A DNA stretch of 64,000 nt from Paracentrotus lividus (GCA_940671915.1 CALNVZ010000174.1:18166752-18230751); one strand, 5' to 3'; shown: positions 10,986 to 48,475, numbered from the stretch's first letter. The notes: generated by a model from the letters alone, not told the origin. A program made the numbers and translations.

Positions 10986-11760
10986 ACTCCTTGATTGTTT
11001 TCGACGTGTTTTGGAAAACAGAACAAAGCTGATGTTTGTATGGTCTTTTCTTTCTTTCTTTTGATTAAAGACAGGGCTGTGTTTGTGTGTCTTTTCTTTC
11101 TTTTAGCGGGTGTTTTTTTTTTCGGGGGGGGTGGGTTGGGTTATTGTTTTACATTCCCTTACTTTAATCCCTTGATCTTCACGTATGTGGCTCTTTCTCT
11201 CAGCATCCAGGAAAAGAAATATATTTGAATATCAATCCATGCACACGAATCGATAGAGATTCCAATCTTTCATGCAAATATATTTTAACAATAACATAAC
11301 AGTAATACCCTGGGTAGCAACTTCAGATGTAATGAACTGTTGTCCCGTGGGCCCTTTCATAACATTATGTTACCTTGATGGCACCAAAAAAAAAAATAGC
11401 AAAGAAAATTTTGGGCGGTTCATATCTGGTCCAAGATTGGTTTTCTGACTTTATTTGATTCACATGCAGTAAATGTCAATATAAAACTATCAATGCACAT
11501 TTGCTATTACCTGAAAGGGAGCATGCATTCGTTCCTTGAACAACAATTCAATGATTCATGCAAATATATGATTTGAAGCATGCACAAAAATGAATATGAC
11601 GGTAAGAAAAAAACTAGATAAAATGGGTAATCCAGTTCCGAAGATTTGAGAAATGCCCAACCAAAAAATGAATAATTAATTTAGAACAAATTATTTTGGT
11701 ACATGATAAGCGGATAGAGAACAAATATTTTTATTTGTGGATAGCTTTTGGGCTGAAACG

Positions 11761-11775
11761 CCCCCCCCCCCCCCC
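11761..11775 (+). repeat. poly(C) run, 15 bases
   Basis: Uninterrupted C run within the 3.9-kb element; a second impure C run lies at about 12302-12330. Confidence 0.95.
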
Positions 11776-12814
11776 GGTCATGACAGGACAGAAGTTCAAC
11801 GTTGCAAACACCACGTAGACAAACAAGTGACAACAAAGTAATCTGAAAAGGCTCTGGACTTTTTAAAATCGAACCCTTCACTTCCTCCCAGACACTTTGC
11901 CATGTATCCTGAAGTTAGTTGTCCTGTACAAAGAGAACAATAAAGTTAAATTGAGTAATATATAAGGCTTCACAAATCAAGGTAAAAAAAAAAAAAAATG
12001 GCTTGATTTCAAATTAAAATTAGCACCCTCTTCGTCATAGTCCCTACTACAGCGAGGAAAAGAAAATACTTTCTATGATTTGGATTGACTTTTTCTGCTA
12101 CAGCATAAAAAGGATCTCACATTGTAAGTAAACCCAAATATATACTGCAATTAAAAATAACGGTATATAACCGCACCCCAAAATTTGACCCTTAAAAAAA
12201 AAAAAAAAAAAAAAAAATTAAATTAAATAATTAAGAATTTTAATGAATAAACTTATTTCAAACAAAATAAATTGTCAATGCAATTTCTATTTTAAATTTA
12301 ACCCCGCCCCCCCTCCCCCCCCCCCCCCCCGCGCGCCGCCCCTACTGTACACCGGTATGGTCACAAGAGAGAAAAAAATAATTGTCCACCGCCAGATATT
12401 GGCCATCCATACACAACACGTCATCATCAATTTTCACACAACACGATCGATCGATCACTGCAGCGCATGCACTGAACGCAGTACTACAGTGTCGTTCCAT
12501 CTCATATCATGCTTGCAACATGATCAGAAAAATGAATGCACACCCGGCCCGCCGCCCGTCGTATATACAAGCTTGAAAATTCGGGTTCGCGTTCGCGCCG
12601 GGGCGCGGGGAGTGTACCGAGAGAAAGACCCAGCGATGCATCGCAATTCCGCAGGCTGGGGCCGGGACTTGCAGCGGTTTGCACACATTATGCCCCTGCC
12701 TGCCGGACTTGACCGGATTTTGACCAGGGAATGCTATTTTTTAGCTTACATTTTAGCGTGCACGATCCCGTCCATCCGGGTTTCCGCAGGGTCGGGACAT
12801 CAATGACAAGTGCA

Positions 12815-14260
12815 TTACATACCTGTTTCACTCACCTCCATTGTTTGCAAAACTCTGGAACACATAGTATGCAGTAGTATTCTTGACCACTGTGACAGCC
12901 ATAACATCTTGTGTGACGCCCAACATGGCTTTCGCAAGAAGCGCTCATGTTCATCTCAACTCCTACTTACAGTACAATATCTTGCCAGTGGTGTGGATAT
13001 TGGACAACAACTTGATGTTATCCTACTGGACCTGTCAAAAGCTTTTGTCCCCCATGGAAGGCTGATGTACATGCAAGGTCAACTTTTATGGAATCTGTGG
13101 TAACATTCATGCATGGATCCAAAGCTTACTCTCTAATCGGTCTCAAAGAGTACTGCTTGAAGGTGTAACATCAGATACGTCACCAGTTCTTTCAGGGGTT
13201 CCTCAAGGCAGCGTGGTTGGACCACTCCTGTTTCTTCTTCTTATCAATGACCTTCCTGAATATGTCTCGGCTCAAACAACGGTACGCCTCTTTGCTGATG
13301 ACTGCATAATGTACAGAAAGGTAGAAACAAACGCCTACACCGAACATCTGCAAAAGGATTTGGAAGCACTCCAGAATTGGGAATCTGACTGGCTCATGCA
13401 ATTTCATCCTGAAAAGTGCAAAGTCATGCATGTTACCAACAAAAGGGCAGCATCTAAGAAGTTAACATCTTACTTCATACATGGAATACCACTTGCAGTG
13501 ATCAACAAGGCAAAGTATCTTGGAGTGAACTTTCAGGATAACCTAAAGTGGAACCACCATGTAGATGTCACCACTAAGAAAGCGAACTCAACTACATGTA
13601 GCAGCTTCTTGCAGAGAAAACTCAGGGGATGTCCGCCTAAGACGAAGGTGTTGTGTTACAAGACGCTCGTTCTCCCTGTACTTGAGTATGCTGCGGTGGT
13701 ATGGGATCCATTCACCCAGAAGAACATCTATAAATTGGAGATTGTTCAACGTCGGTATGCACGCTTTGTTCTGAGAGACTTTAGAAGAACCAGCAGTGTC
13801 TCAGAAATGCTGAAACAACTCCAGTGGACCACTCTGCAGGAAAGGAGGGCCCAGCTGAGAGTGTGCATGGTATTCAGCATCACCCATGGCCTGATTGACA
13901 TCCCTTCAGACAGGTACTTCTTACCAACCTCTGGACCATCAACACGTGGGAAACAAGAGAAGTATTGAGTGCCCTTTGCCAGAACTCAACTATTCCAAAA
14001 GACATTTTTCCCCGACTCGACAAGACTATGGAACTCCTTACCATATGGCATAGTCAGTTGTACATGTACTTCCCTGAACACCTTCAAGCAGGAAGTACAA
14101 CAAATTAGGCTTCGCTAAGCCTACTCCCTGTTTTTAGCTGCACGTAGTATCCTGTAGAGAATTTTTAATTGCACTGATACACCCGAACACTTAACAAACA
14201 AATGTGTACGATAATACGCCAGCGGCGGTCTGTACCTAACCAGAAGAAGAAGCAGCAGAT
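12815..14260 (+). mobile_element. LINE reverse transcriptase, 3' part and 3' UTR
   Basis: Continues directly from 8922: YIPVSLTSIVCKTLEHIV, DAQHGFRKKRS, LDVILLDLSKAF, then after a frame change SGVPQGSVVGPLLFLLLIND, the catalytic FADD at 13291-13302, FHPEKCKVMHV, YLGV and a thumb/C-terminal region ending in TRLWNSLP with another frame change near 13967. Ends around an (AAG)n-like tail near 14250. Several frameshifts, so it cannot move by itself. About half of a standard LINE ORF2; the endonuclease part is missing. Confidence 0.85.
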
Positions 14261-14322
14261 TCATGAACTTCAATTCAAGTTCAATTATCCAAACACATGA
14301 TACAGACTAAACATATAACATA

Positions 14323-15979
14323 CAGTGTCCCCAAAAATTATTTGTACACTTTGAAAAAATGAAATTAAACAAATCGATGTTGGTTTGAAATTTCAATTAT
14401 TATTTATATCAGATGGTAGGTAATGTTGCCATCATCTGAACCCTAAATCTCAAATGTTCCGTCAGTCTCGGAAGTTCTAGGCCGCCATTTGCAATTTTCA
14501 TAGCCCAAAAATTATTTGTACACTTCAGAAGATGGGTTTTTAAAGGGGTGTTTAAAATTTTGGGGGCCGTCTTTGGATTCCAGGGCAGTCATCAACCTCT
14601 TTGGCTTGCTGTCGACCAATTTAGCACTCATTTCACGGCCAGTACCATTTCAAGTTCGCTGGAGCGTGGCCTGGAGCTGCTGGAGGTTTGATGGCGAGTC
14701 TTGAGGGCGCTGTCGCTTCAGATCACCTCTCATGCGCTAAATGGGGATTCAATCTGGGATCTGAGGTGCCTTTTCTAGCTTGTTAACAAGTTTCTGCTAA
14801 AATAATGCTTTAATATGCTTCGCTGCATGCTTGGGGTCCCCGTCATGTTGGAACACAACTTGAAGACCAATCAGCCTTTACACAAGTGGGAGACTCTAAG
14901 AGGCAAATATAGTATCATGGACATCAGTTTTCATGATGATATTGATAGACAGACAGTAAGCAATGAAATATTGCAATTCGCGACCAAAGAAAATTGCATC
15001 CAAGGCCACAGAGGCTGAGGAAAGACTGGGTGTCCTCAAGAGTGTCTGCAACAGGCGAAATGGCTACATGACTATAAGTGGAATAATTGGCAAGAAAGAG
15101 GCAAAATGTAAGACACAGTAACAAAACAGCGTCATGCTTTTGCAAAACAACATGTGAACAAGTTCTAGCACTCTGTTCCAAGACCTAATTAGGGCAAAAG
15201 GGATTTGATATGATGCAAAGAACCATGTGTGTCTTGTAGGAAGCTTTCAGTCAGTCATGCTTGGAGCCAACAGTGAAGCATAGTGTAGGATGTTTCATGA
15301 TTTGGAGTTGTATGGCAGCCAGTAGAGTTGGAGAGATCAATTTCATAACATGGCATCTTGAATGCTGAAGCCATGAGGATATTCTTGCCCCTCAGAATGG
15401 CTCAGATGCTCCCATCTGCTTCAAGTCTGAATGGTCGTCAATTTACGGTCCAACATAACGATGACCCCAAGTACACAGCAAATCATATTAAAGCAATATT
15501 GCAACAGAAACATGTTAAGCTGCAAGAAAGGGCACCTCACAGCCCAGATTTAATCCCCATTTAGCACATGAGAGGTGACCTAAAGCGACAGTGCCCTCTA
15601 GACTGACCATCCAACATTCAGCAGCTCCAGGACACGCTCGAGCAAACTTGGAATGGTATTGGCCGTGAAATGAGTACTAAATTGGTCGACAGTATGCCAA
15701 GGAGGTTGATGACTGCCCTGGAAGCCAAAGAAGGCCCCCCAAAATTTTAAACACTCCTTTAAAAACTCATCTTCTGAAGTGTACAAATAATTCTTGGGCC
15801 ATGAAAATTGCAAATGGCGGCCTAGAACTTCCAAGACTGACGGAACATTTGAGATTAAGGGTTCAGGTGATGGTAAAATTACCTACCATCTGATATAAAT
15901 AGTAATTGAAATTTCAAATCAACATCGATTTATTTAATTCCATTTCTTCAAAGTGTACAAATAATTTTTGGGGACACTG
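14323..15979 (+). mobile_element. Tc1/mariner element with decayed transposase and long inverted arms
   Basis: Starts CAGTGTCCCCAAAAATTATT and ends with its inverted copy, flanked by TA (14321-14322, 15980-15981). The central + strand holds transposase pieces: TVKHSVGCFMIWSCMAASRV, NAEAMRIFLP, QHNDDPKYTANHIKAILQQK, HSPDLIPI, and LQQAKWLHD further 5'. Several stops and frame changes make it inactive; the last catalytic acidic residue is replaced at PI-stop. The inverted arms are about 430 bp each (14323-about 14760, about 15545-15979), far longer than the transposon ends need, because the left arm repeats in reverse the part encoding the transposase C-terminus. Confidence 0.88.
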
Positions 15980-18900
15980 TACATAGCCAATTTGCAAAGG
16001 ATTTTAGAAACAATGTGGATGAGGACAGCTAGGGAGACCAAAGTATGATATCAAAGCTGCTATTCTAAAGAAAAATAAGTATGAAAATAGATTAGGTTCA
16101 TATTAGATTATAATACGATACAAAATTACGGATTGTCATGCACAAACAAAAGTTGGATAGGGCCTACCGGTATAAACATCTTGAAGCTCATATTACATAT
16201 GATATATAACAAAAATCATCATGTAGACAAATAAATACAAGTACTCAAGAGACACATGGAATCTGAAGCACTTTTTAAAGATACATTATTTGCCAAATAA
16301 ATAAATTAAATAAAAAGAATAAGGTCCCCCAACAATTTTTCTTAATCTTTGTCCAGCTTCCCCAGAAATGACCAGGTCCCACCCCCAAAAAAAATTCTTT
16401 AAAAAAATGTCCCTCGCCCTTGCCCTAAAATAATATCATTCCCCCCCAAAAAAAAAAAAAATAAAATAAATAAAAAAATAAAAATAATAATAATAATAAT
16501 AATTTTTCAGGAATCTTTAATTCAATTAAAGATTTCTAAAAAATTTATTTTTCTAAATCTGCCTCCCAAAAATTTGGCCTACCAGGTCAACCCCCCAAAA
16601 TTTTACAATTTTTATTTTTTCTTAAAAAATGTCCCTCTTCCTTGCCCCAAAAAATGATCATTCCCCTCACAAAAGAATATCTAGGGGGGGGGGGTGATTC
16701 ACTAACAGCTAAAATCAATTCGAACAGATAAAATCAATTTTGGGTTAGGTTATAATTTTAGATTTTAGGTTTATGCCTGGTTTTACTCATTATTCTACAA
16801 GTGAAGTTTCTTCAGCGACCAAGAGGGCAGCCTGAAGTTATTTTTAGCACAGCCTGGAATACAGAGGGTTTTGTATGTGGGGCTGCATATTCGAGTCACA
16901 TGAAAACTTAATCGCCTTTGTTTTCCAAGCTGAAATAATGAAATAAGACATTGACAAAACTTAATCTAATTTATTTGTAAAGTACTTACAATTGTTACTA
17001 ATTGGGAAATGACTGGCTACATGAGGTTTCTAGCTATCAAAATAAATAAAAGGAGCTAATCCAATCTGGAGCTGTGCCTGGTAATTGATTTAAAATCAAA
17101 AGTAATTAGCTAGAGTTCATTTGCTAATTGTGCATCATGCAAAATGTATAAAAAATTAAAAGTTTGCAACAAATGGAAGTCAGTGAAAAACTCACATGTA
17201 CATAACTAATTAAAGGAACATTTACACAGATTTCAAAATTGATTAAGGGCCAATTTCTTGGGTGCTATTGATAGATATTTATTTAGTATAGGCCCTACTC
17301 CTTTGGGTTTCCAGTGTACTTTTTTATGTATATTTTTCTCATTTTTTATAAAAATTCCCTTAAAACTTTAGTTTTCATCATTCAAGAACTCCATATCATA
17401 TTTTAAGCAAGAACAATGAAGTGGCAGAGCTAGCCGGAGGAGCAGGGGATGCGTGCTCCCCCATCTATGATTGACTGTACAGGTTAAAGTCAATTTAGGC
17501 TGCTCACCCCCTTTTCAGGCGTGGTGCCCCCTCTATTTTCTAATCCTGTATCTGCAATATTACATAATGATTTAAATACAAAATTGTATTCCAGTGGTTT
17601 CTGCTTACATAAAAGACCTGCCCTAAATAATTATTGATTTTAATATTAAAGTAACAGCTGTAGTTGTTAGTTAACCTTAATAAAGGGATCTACCACTTGT
17701 TTTAGTTAGTACATTTGCATTATATCCAGCTTGTAAATGTACTGTACTCATGCATTGAATTTGAAATTTTAGAAATATAACAAAAAAGAGTAACCTCATC
17801 TAAAAATTGAAATGCCAAGTGGCCTCAAAATTTGTTTGATGGTAAAGAGTAAATTATCTAAAATTATATGTTCATTACATTGTGGGTGAAGTATTCATAC
17901 CTTTTTGACACAGGTTATGTGGCAGAATGAATTTAGAATAAAAAAAATTTTTTTTAAAGATCAAATTTAAGAAGAAAATTCTAAATCATAAAAGCAAAAT
18001 TTAGATATTTCTTTAGGCATACATTTCAATTGCTAGACAGGTTTCTCATTTTGTTATCTCTGTGTGAAGTGATATCAGTAAATAGAATCGATGACATTTG
18101 CTCTGGTCCACAGTCCATTCTTAATACTAATGCAATGGCTAACTTAAGCCATTTGGGACCCCTGGTAATTTTTTTCTGTCAAGAGTGAATATATCCCATG
18201 AATAACAAGTACTTTTGTTCAAGGTTTGTTGGTCCAGTGGTAGAAGAGCATACATACAATGCAGGTATCCTCATGAAAAGATGGTCTATTTTGTGAATGT
18301 TTTCAAGCAAACATCATACCTGCCTGGTGACACAACCATTGTCGTAAGATGCCTGTTAAAGGCTGGTGGTACATGTATATTTTGCATATTGAACACAACA
18401 ACACTACATGGCAGTTTTGCATATACATGTATACATTCAAAATTTTAATGTCCTACACTTACACTGTATGCCTGTTACATGTATATCTGCATCCATTTCA
18501 AACCAGCAATTCTCAATTTGAAAGTTGATTTGCAAAATATAATCTTGCATTCCACTTCAGTCATTCTTTGTACAATGTTCGTTTTGAGGAAACCAGTCGG
18601 AACAATTGTCTGAGTTGTTACATGTACAGTATGTTGTCCTCAATTATGGACATCACAGATCAAATGACAAAATACATACATGTATGTAGTCAATTTTGTT
18701 AGATAATAATAATGATGATAATAAACCATATAGGGTTAATATTCCATAGACTGTAAGCTGCAATGAAAAATACTCAGATGCTCAGAGTGGCTTCTTTCAT
18801 AGTAGCTTAATAGTAATTCTGTGTAATCTCAGTTTTTTTATAAAAAGATGCTAATAAAACATGCTTATGTTTAGCATTTTTGTAATGCTGGTTAACTACA

Positions 18901-19396
18901 TATTTTTCATTTCCAAAATAGTGTATTAATGGCATGCACTCTTACAAAGTACAAATATAAAAATGTGAGGTCTTGAAGTAGTTCAAAATAAAACTTGAAG
19001 CATTAATGATTTTTGTTCTTAATTTAATACAAAAATTTGTCTCATATCAGTCTCATCCTACATTTATAGGCAGAAAAGCAAACATGAGAAAGTTTTCCAA
19101 GTTTATGAATCACCTGTTCTTTACTTAAAGATTAACTCACAACAGAGAGAGATTAAATGTGCTTTAGAACTTTCAATTTTTATGGCATTTAATTAAATTT
19201 GGCTTTTCAGAGTTGATGACCAAGTCTTGATGTGCTTTGTCATTGGTGAAAATTGCAATTGTGTTTACGATATTGGTATTTTTGTCTCAGAATGAGACAT
19301 AACTGTTTCTCATCTTATAAATAGTATACCGGTAAACTAAATCAGGGTGAATATTTGCTACAGATTAATTCTGTAGGGTTCAAACTGTGTTTGTAC

Positions 19397-19436
<40 letters not shown>

Positions 19437-19947
19437 TGCGGGTGGGTGTGAGTGAATCTGTGAGTAAAGAGAGGGAGAAAGAGAGAGACTACAATCTGTT
19501 CATATTGGTCATGTGTCCTTTTAATAGGACAAACAAACTGTTTGGGTAAAGGCCTTACCATGTGTGATCAAGATAAGCATATACTCCAGACATAAGTACA
19601 CATGGCACAACTTAAAGTGGCCACTTGCATAGACCGTGACACGTAGATAGATTTAGTCACATTATCATTCAAGTCCATGAAGAGTTAATACTGCAGATAA
19701 TATATCAGGGGATATAGGTGGAAATTGTACATATTTGCTTAGGATTTCATATCAAAATGCGTATGCGCACATCGTGAAGTGAACATTTTTAGTAAGATCA
19801 GATCATGGTACTTCTTGCATCAGTTTCATCCTATGATTTATATAAACTGCTCTCCACCTGTTTAATAATTTGATGCAATGCTGAACATCTAATGAGCTGT
19901 TTGATTTGGATACTGGCCATTTTTCATATTTTGATCTTTGCCTGTGA
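15980..19947 (+). other. upstream region of UGP2 (or intron 1 of an upstream start)
   Basis: No gene recognised. 16330-16700 is C/A-rich low complexity (CCCCCCAAAAAA, (TAA)n, an 11-base G run at 16684-16694). 17405-17535 has a segment with GCGTG/CCCCC words like small DNA-transposon ends seen elsewhere. The rest is plain AT-rich sequence. Confidence 0.5.
19401..19434 (+). repeat. (TG)17 microsatellite
   Basis: Perfect TG dinucleotide run followed by degenerate GTGAGTGCGGGTGGG sequence. Confidence 0.95.
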
Positions 19948-19955
19948 TATAAAAG
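19948..19955 (+). promoter_or_regulatory. TATA box for UGP2
   Basis: TATAAAAG in context GATATAAAAGGAGC, 120 bases before the UGP2 ATG at 20068. It predicts a start of transcription near 19978 and a 5' UTR of about 90 bases. Motif is seen; use is inferred. Confidence 0.55.
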
Positions 19956-20067
19956 GAGCTGCTGAAGGATTTGTGAATTTAGTACAGATCAAAGGAAGAA
20001 GTTTGGAATGATTAATACTTGTTGATTCATAGTCTTTTAAAATAATATTTGGAGTATCATAGCCGCA

Positions 20068-43502
<23,435 letters not shown>

Positions 43503-45555
43503 TGATCACCATCTCACCATCTACCTACAGTACATGTGTATTCTGAAATCAAAACATTTTTAAACTCCACTGCTACATTTGCATGTGAAGATGAGAGGAC
43601 CCTTCATGTATATCCCTATAGTCTGCTGGGCCGATAGACTGCAGTGCCTATATACATCATGACCCCAGTGTCCTATGGTTAGGGTCAAGGTTAGGACATA
43701 AACGAAATGCAATCCTAGGATATCGTGACCTGGTGTTCTTGGGTCATCGTGACCCTGTGTTGGTCTTGTAGTCTATCTGGCTGTAACCATATTTAACAGA
43801 TTTATGGAATCATATCTGTCTGACCAGAAAAAGATCATGCAATATATATTTCGTAAGCCTATCTACTTGAATGTGTATCATATAATTGCCCGTCTACCGA
43901 TTATTCTAAAAAAAACCTTTCATGGAATTAATTTGCATGTGAAAGCATACATATATATTTTTGTTGACTTGTTGTTGTTAGAATGTATTTAGAGGTCATA
44001 TGTTACAGGTCAAAGGTGACAATTTTTCAAAGGAATTTGTATGAGATGATAGTGTTAATGTTATATTTTTGTATTATGCACATCATTATTATTGCTTCAG
44101 CTGCAGCTGTCATTATTGGTTGCATGATGCATTTTGTTGAAACCATTAAAGCCAAAATCTAGTTTCTGTAGAACAAAAACAAAATTTTCAAATAAATTGC
44201 TTTCATTGCATTATGATATGGACGAAAAGCTGAATTAATCCCTGTGAATGAAAGCATTCATTACAAATTTTGTTTTAATTGTGTTAATTTAAGCAATAAA
44301 ATAGTGAAATAATTTGTATCACATGGCCCACTAATGAAGGGATACAAATTCCCTTGTGCACCACCACTTTGACCATGTAAATCTCAGGTTGGCTATCAAA
44401 GCAGCTACTCTGTTGTTGTTGTTGTTGTTAGTTTTTACTACATCTGTATCTAGGGAAGAAATTGAGATTTAAAATGTTTTTATTGAATGCCATGAGCATA
44501 AATGACTAAATGATCTTATTTGCTTCCAATATTGTTCTTTAATCTGATGTGATGAGAGTATTATCCTTGATACACACCAACATCACATAGTCTTACAAAA
44601 TGACAAAGATTGCAAGACAGTGTAGAGACTGTTAATGTATTCATATCATTTTTATCACTCTTCTGATTTCTTAGAAGACGTGCTTACTCCTATTTTTATT
44701 TCTACATTTGTTAAATGTTTTCAGAAATTATGCAAATGTTTTATCTTTTTTTTATATGTTTTCCTCGACAGACACAGCGTTAAATTTGTGAAATCATGAC
44801 ATCACTTCTTAAAGAGGTGCATCTGATTGATAGAATTCAATAATTGTAAGATAATTTCTTCATTTCACAATAACTTTTGGTAATTAACTTATGAAGCTTT
44901 CATATATTGTCAGACAATCAATGGTAACTGCTATCCATTTTTAAAAAAATGGTTCTGACAGTCTGAGAGACATCACCTTTTTAACACTTGCTGTATTCCA
45001 GCTGATGGCTTTATATGGAATATTCATATCAAGCTATTGAAATGAATTAAACATGAGCATTGAAAACAAATGTTATCTGCATACACAAGAAAGATGGATG
45101 TTGTCCTATATGTGTTGGTTTTGATTATTTGTTTCTTGGTATGTTGTTGAGTGGTCTTTTGCATCTATCTCAGTAGTACCTCTGAGAATATAGGCATGAA
45201 TAAAGAAGACTGTCAAATCAAAACCCACAGAAAGTCAAACATGGTTCACTTGACTATGGACTATAAATCTTATATGATAAAATATTATTTTCTGAACTTG
45301 GGCTAGAGTTTTCAAATACATTGTTTTGGAGTTTCCTTTTTATTATTTATCATTACTATTTTTCTTTTTTTTAAACAAATTTATATTTTAAGTAAATTAT
45401 ATGTGATGGTGGAATTAATAAAATTTTGTATTGATTGACTCATTGAACTTTAAGGCTGATATATTCTGTAAATAAATTCTCTGAAGTATTTCCTATATTT
45501 CTGTATCAAGGATATATTCTGATTAGATACATGGTAGGCTATTCTTCAATGGGAA
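43503..45555 (+). other. UGP2 3' UTR and flank
   Basis: No coding signal. ATTAAA at 44145 and AATAAA at 44191-44196 are the first reasonable poly(A) hexamers; later AATAAA words occur at about 44296, 45205 and 45470. (GTT)5 at about 44415-44429. The end of the transcript cannot be fixed from sequence alone. Confidence 0.45.
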
Positions 45556-46807
45556 AAAAAAATCAGAAATTAAAGATTATGGAAATGATAAAAAGTGACA
45601 TTATCTATTGACTTTGTATTTTATGATAACAAGTAAATACGATATTCATTAAACTTTTCTCGTGTTATAATGAAATATATTGAATTTTATCTATTCACTC
45701 ACAATAATTGTCTGTAGATTTGCAATGAGTGGTATATTTTTACCTTACAAAAATCTCTTCAACAAAAAGTGAACAGAGTAGAATTATATGCTTGAAAATG
45801 CACCATTTGTCATTATGCTTATTTAAAATATTTTAAGATTTTTGATCATATAAATGCAAGTATACGTAAAAAATTATTTTATACAAGGAAATAAGAGGAA
45901 CACTTATTGCCTAGAAAGATATGTTATATGCTTGGTGCATGTTGATTGATATGCAGTGATAGATTATAATGTTGTTTTGATGCCATACATGTATATTACT
46001 GTTTAAATCTGGATCACATATCACTCAAACGGCAATCCCCCCCAAAAAAAAATCTGTTTTCCAGAATGGTTTGTATGAAAATGGGCAAAAACGTACGAGC
46101 CCCCCTTGTGATACGTGATCTAGGTGTTATATTGAAGTGTTGTAAAAGGCTTCTTTTGTAAATGACATCATTATCCTGAAAAAGTTCAAATCTTTCTGAA
46201 ACTTTTATAATTATACATGAACTGAACATAGAGCTTCCTAATTGCTACATAAAGAGATTAAAATGCCAATGTCAAATTTTTCTTGGAGGTCTCTTTCTGC
46301 AAGCCATTAAAAAAGGGCATTTCATTTGATGATTGTGTTGCTGTTTTGTTGCTTTTAATGACATGTGTCATGTGATTTTAAATATGTACATCAAAATGGC
46401 ATGGTTCACATTAGTGCTCCTTTCATTTTCTCGATTTAATTTGTTTGGAAACTAATGAACAATCATGAGTAAAGTTCAGCATCTTTAGCTTGTACGGTGA
46501 CACATGCTTTATGTAATTTGCTGAAGTAATGAATGTTAAAATTTGATGTAAGTGTTTGTAGCATATTTTCTTTTCTAACGAAATGTATTAAAATGAAATT
46601 AAACAAATATAGATATTATGTGTTATACAATAAAATATAGAGTTGGACATCTAAAGTGAAATACATTCAAATTGGTGCTTTGCTATGCTGTCTTCTTGGT
46701 AAGAAATATGTAAAGTAGTTTGTAATGGCGGGTGTTTAAAAGGGGAGATAATGACTGGGATAAATAAGTCTCATTCTTTATGCCATTTTGCTAAATATGA
46801 ACTACAG

Positions 46808-46927
46808 TCGGGGTGTGAGAGTTCAGCTTATTAGCCGATTTTTAGCTTTCCTCTGTAAAAAAAGTATGGGAGCTCTTGCTATTTCAGCTCTTTTCAGTTC
46901 TTTTTATTTGTGGTCACTCACACCCCT
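46808..46927. mobile_element. 120-bp insertion with ACTACAG target duplication
   Basis: Ends with GGGGTGTGAG and CTCACACCCC; ACTACAG flanks both sides (46801-46807, 46928-46934). The other copy of the tandem duplication has the uninterrupted site AACTACAGTTTACTTCC at about 49025. A 7- to 8-bp duplication suggests a hAT-type MITE. Confidence 0.8.
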
Positions 46928-48475
46928 ACTACAGTGTACTTCCATTTTAACGAGATTTCATAAAACACAAGCAAGATTTAATATTTTAAAAATGTTAAAC
47001 GACATTTCCCGAGTTCAAACCTATGCATAGTATATCACATGTGATTACATCTGTTCAGAACAAGTTAGGTTATTGGCTTGGTCCAGAAGACGCCCTAATA
47101 AAATTTTAAAGTATCGTATAGTTACTCCTCCAGAAATGGTTAAACTACATTGTATTTAATCGTTAGAATTCAAATCCATATTAGAATAATAATTCTACTT
47201 CTTGTTTAAAAAAAAAAAACGTTTTGATAACATCGTGATTATAGAAAATGATAAAAAGTGACAATATCCAGTTACATTGACCATATTGCATTGTGATAAG
47301 TAAAATTGGCTTTCATTTAACTTTTCTAATGTGTTACAGGCATGTATCTCAGGATTCCGAACGCCGGGGGGGGGGGAAGACTACCCGATTTGGCGTCCCT
47401 GTGTACTTTTAAAATGACGCACCACCAGGCAAACATGGGCCTACAGCTTAAATGAATGTTGAAGAGATTTTTGGAGGCATTTATTTGATGCCCTTTTTAA
47501 AAGTTACTTTCTTTGGGGAATAATTACATAAAAACAAGGCAATTGAAGCCCATTTTTATTTTGTTTTGTTTTGTTTGTTTTTTAATTGGTGTGTTTGTGG
47601 GGAAAAAATGTATTATATCACTTAAAAAAGAATTTTGCGCTGACAATCTATAGTGAACATATTTCATTGTGACAGGTAAAATTGGCTTTCATTAAACTTT
47701 TCTGTTGTATTTTAGGAAATAAATTGAATTTCACCAGTTCACTCACTTATTCAAAGAAACGAGAGGAAAGCATTTTGAGAAGAAAGATATGTATGGATAC
47801 GTAGAGAAGCTTGAGGTATGGGGATTGATATTGAGTGATAGATAATTGTAAGTGTATTATTTGGTTGTTTTGATAATGTGGGTTACTGTAAATGGAAAGC
47901 AAAAACTACAGCACCGTTTTGACTATTTTCGTACAGAGTTGTACGAGCCCCTGAATGACACGTAAACCAATATTTAGAATAAAGTGTCCTAAAAGGATAT
48001 TTCTGTAAATAAAATCATTTCCCTGAAACAGATAAAGATTACTTCTGAAACTTTCCTATTAAATTCTAAACTATAGAGCTTCTGTATTGCTACATAAATA
48101 AATTAAAAGGGCAAGGGCTTTTTTTTTTTCCTTTTCTGGAAGCCATTCAAAAAGGGTGTTTTATTTGATGCTTTTGTTGCCGTTGTTGGATTTGTTAAAA
48201 TGGCATTGTGTCATTCAATTTTGAATATTTCAATAAAATGGGTCACAATATCTTCCTTTCTTATTTTATATTTGATTTATTTGAAAACTAATCAACATTC
48301 ATGAACAAGTTCAACCACTTTAGATTGTGACTCTGACACTTGCTTTATGTAATTTCTCTAAAGTAATGAGTGTTATAGCATGTTTTTTTTTTTTTTTCTT
48401 CTTTTTGTTTTTTAAATATATAACGAAATCTATTAACATGAAAGAGAAAAAACATAGATATATAATGTGTTAAAG

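Larger units (their letters stand above)
8923..12814. mobile_element. 3.9-kb DNA element inserted in the LINE, TTA target duplication
   Basis: Inverted ends of about 28 nt: TGCACTTGTCAATTGATGTC... on the left, ...GACATCAATGACAAGTGCA on the right (one extra A on the left). TTA flanks both sides (8920-8922, 12815-12817); removing the element and one TTA restores the LINE frame (GAG AAT TAC ATA CCT = ENYIP). A 3-bp TWA duplication is typical of PIF/Harbinger. Subterminal parts repeat CCGGGA/GCCGGGACGTT words. Inside: a LINE 3' fragment, a long pyrimidine tract, and no transposase frame that I can recognise, so it looks non-autonomous. Confidence 0.8.

Noticed and set aside
12243-12806. 187-codon open frame in the 3.9-kb element
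   Set aside because: It starts in poly-A/poly-C sequence, has no recognisable motif, and runs through the subterminal repeats; an open frame by composition.
18215-18275. tRNA gene-like sequence (GGTCCAGTGGTAGAAGAGC)
   Set aside because: Resembles an A box and D arm only; no B box, anticodon arm or acceptor pairing follows.
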